Positions 61,715-64,000 of a stretch of 64,000 nucleotides of DNA are shown piece by piece (positions within the stretch are counted from its first letter, which is position 1; each line of letters opens with the position of its first letter). Origin of the DNA: Lutraria lutraria (lineage: Eukaryota > Mollusca > Bivalvia > Venerida > Mactridae); the NCBI GenBank assembly GCA_964023205.1, contig OZ026843.1, positions 5,937,029 to 6,001,028 of the forward strand, read 5' to 3'. Made by a program: the position numbers and the translations under genes. The notes under the pieces were generated by a model. The model ran no database searches. It saw only the letters and a list, made by a program, of their open reading frames with translations, and was not told the DNA's origin.

Positions 61715-64000
61715 ACAAAAACACAACTTTAATGACCAACATGTTATACAGTCGGAAAACAAAAAGTTACTTGCGTAGATTTTTTTACCCGTGGAACATG
61801 TTGACAACATATTTGATTGCAGTAAACTATTGTTTGACAAGTTCTAACGCAATATTTGCATTCATGTTTTATGATGTGAATATTTTATTCTGGCGATCAA
61901 GTTCGGTCTAAAACATACGGCACGTAAGCCTTGTTGAATGCTACTAGCATTTAGCTTTGTAATACCGCATCAATAAACCGTTCTTGTTCTAAAAGCGTAC
62001 TTTTAAGGGAACACATATCGCATTATAACATGTGTTCGAATGCAATCCATATATTCGTTAGGTTTATTTGGATACCATTTCAAAGTTTATGAGTTCGATC
62101 TTCTCCTAACGGAGAGAAATAATTAAATCGCTATTAAATATTCTTAATTATTCATTTGTTATGTTAATACTGTGATAGACGAGCTATTTGTCAATAGAAC
62201 ATGGACTCTGCAGTACCATAGGCGTGTGAAATGCAATACACCAAAGCTATTAACCGCGATAATACCCTTTACCCCGTCTACTACAAATTCATGCATCAGC
62301 CTAGTTTCTATAATTACAAACATGTTCTTTAATTGCATACAAGTATATGCACATACTAGATAATACTAACGTCAAGTCAATTACAAATTTATATAGCTAG
62401 ATTCTATTTTAGGTGAAATATTATTTTTATGTATTTTCTCCTCAATTTACGTGTATGAAGACCATATTTAGTGTGGCTTCTCCTTTGCAATCCTTTTTAT
62501 ACCAATTTGAAATTTAATATACTTAGGTGGTGTACGAACAAAACTTGCACAAAAATTCGACAGCTCGCACAATGAAACATTAAAATATCTATCACGCCTA
62601 TCATATTGTAGTGTTGAAATATATATACGAGTATACATAGGATTGTAAGTTGAACACTAGTATACTGCAACCGTTCTTAGTAAAAGAAATACATTACTTA
62701 TGGACAATTAAATCACATTAGTGCGCATGGCTTCCGCTAACAATTCTTTCGCCAACTCCTCGAAAAGAAATTATTTTGTAAAACTTGAAGTATTTATTTT
62801 GAATGACAAAACACATTTCTATATAAAACAAACGCAAATACATTTAAAACTCGGGATGCTGTTAAAAACCGTTTTGAAACCGTACACATAAACAACGGTG
62901 GTGAAATGTTAGGTTGCGAATATCAAATTGAACCTAAATTACGTAAATTCGGGACGCATTATCGGCTAAAATTACACGCGAATAACACATAAATAAAGTG
63001 AAATGCACTTAATAGAAGAAATATTTCTCATTATTGTTGATATCGAGTTTAATTTAATGACATCACAGTTTCACACATTCGTCTGTGAGGGAACGATGAA
63101 GCAGAAGATGCGTGGGGTAGCCGTGTCTGGGTATCTATCATCCTTTTTTAGAATTAAGGATTGGAGTAAAAATAAGTAAAATTCCGGTAATTGCTACAGT
63201 TGGAGAAAATAATATCTTTTTTTATAGTATTAGAATTCAAGTTATAGACTATAGTATATAGGATAAAGCTATTTATTTGTAAGACATGTTGACTCATTGG
63301 ACCTGTAACATGCATTTTTCTATAAGCAAACACGAAAAACAATCCTTTAACTGCAGAATGCTTATTTCTAATATGATATCAATCACTTGAAGTAGTTATG
63401 TTATAATTCATTTCAAGTTAAATATTATGAATTAAACTTATTTATACATGTAAGTGGCGTCGCTCTCAAAAATATCTCTACAGCTGACATGCGCATGCAG
63501 TACAAGACCTTGGTTTTTCAACCGTATATACGCTCACGTGCGGTTGGCTTTTTCTGAGTAAAAAACGGAGATATGTTCTTTCTTTATCGTAATGAAAACG
63601 AGATACATAAATAAAATAAAAAAAAGATTCGCAATTTCCATGAGGCTGAGATCCGTGCCTCCCACAAACGATGTTATATATTACAGACACAAACTAATAA
63701 ATCTTCTATCACCACGATTTACCCCATTCATTCTGTAGTCTAAATGAAAATGAGTGTCTTACATAAATTTTGAATTCCTAGCTATAGCGGAGTTTTGCGG
63801 AGATCCAAACACGTTATTCGTGATATATATGTAGTCAAGAATGCAACACATGTTCGTTAAGAGAAAACGCACGATATATTGTGAGTAGAGCTAGATAGAG
63901 ACAGCGAGAGAGAATTGTGAGTTCTACACGTGTGCTCGAGCTTGCATGTTAGCAAATTTGAGGCACGCTAAATAGAACGTCTGATTCATTCCAAATCAAT
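61715..64000. other. DNA upstream of Post2
   Basis: Contains the expected promoter or 5' non-coding exon region of Post2, but I cannot place a TATA box or initiator with confidence. No homeobox, SINE, MITE or tandem repeat seen. Confidence 0.45.

Overview
The window is AT-rich eukaryotic DNA, almost certainly from a lophotrochozoan animal and most likely a bivalve mollusc. The evidence is a two-exon posterior Hox gene of the lophotrochozoan Post2 type on the minus strand, plus scattered tRNA-headed SINEs whose bodies (conserved 'gtgaggaa' and 'gtgcgacgttaaa' blocks) I associate with heterodont bivalves. That species-level impression is from memory, not a search. Only one protein-coding gene is well supported. 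Nearly all other short open frames look like chance frames in AT-rich DNA.

Layout. 1-46 kb is gene-poor and full of repeats: a 21-copy 55-bp minisatellite (2.2-3.3 kb) followed by a degenerate relative; SINEs near 4.7, 5.3, 7.7, 16.4, 26.3, 33.2, 38.0 and 41.1 kb; a TA-flanked MITE family (7.4, 32.3, 35.8, 41.6, 44.3 kb); a 152-bp tandem repeat (14.5-15.1 kb); a hairpin-rich foldback (18.5-18.7 kb); a 72-copy, CpG-rich 37-bp satellite with higher-order duplication (19.6-22.3 kb); an inverted-repeat-bounded 3.6-kb segment (25.3-28.9 kb); a 614-bp hAT-like foldback MITE with an 8-bp target-site duplication (34.6-35.2 kb); and a 38-bp tandem repeat (45.8 kb). One small coding-like island lies at 19.25-19.42 kb.

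From about 47 kb to the end I recognise no SINE, MITE or satellite, and this stretch contains Post2: exon 1 at 61,177-61,684, an 11.9-kb intron, and exon 2 with the whole homeobox at 48,951-49,285. The splice phases match and give a 280-residue protein. The most unusual feature is just past the Post2 stop codon: 48.29-48.50 kb holds a decayed copy of Post2 exon 2 on the opposite strand, tail-to-tail with the real exon. It keeps long runs of identical bases and collinear blocks, but has lost the recognition helix and carries indels. No other Hox gene (Lox2, Lox4, Post1) is visible, so the window is the Post2 locus plus long flanks within, or detached from, a Hox cluster.
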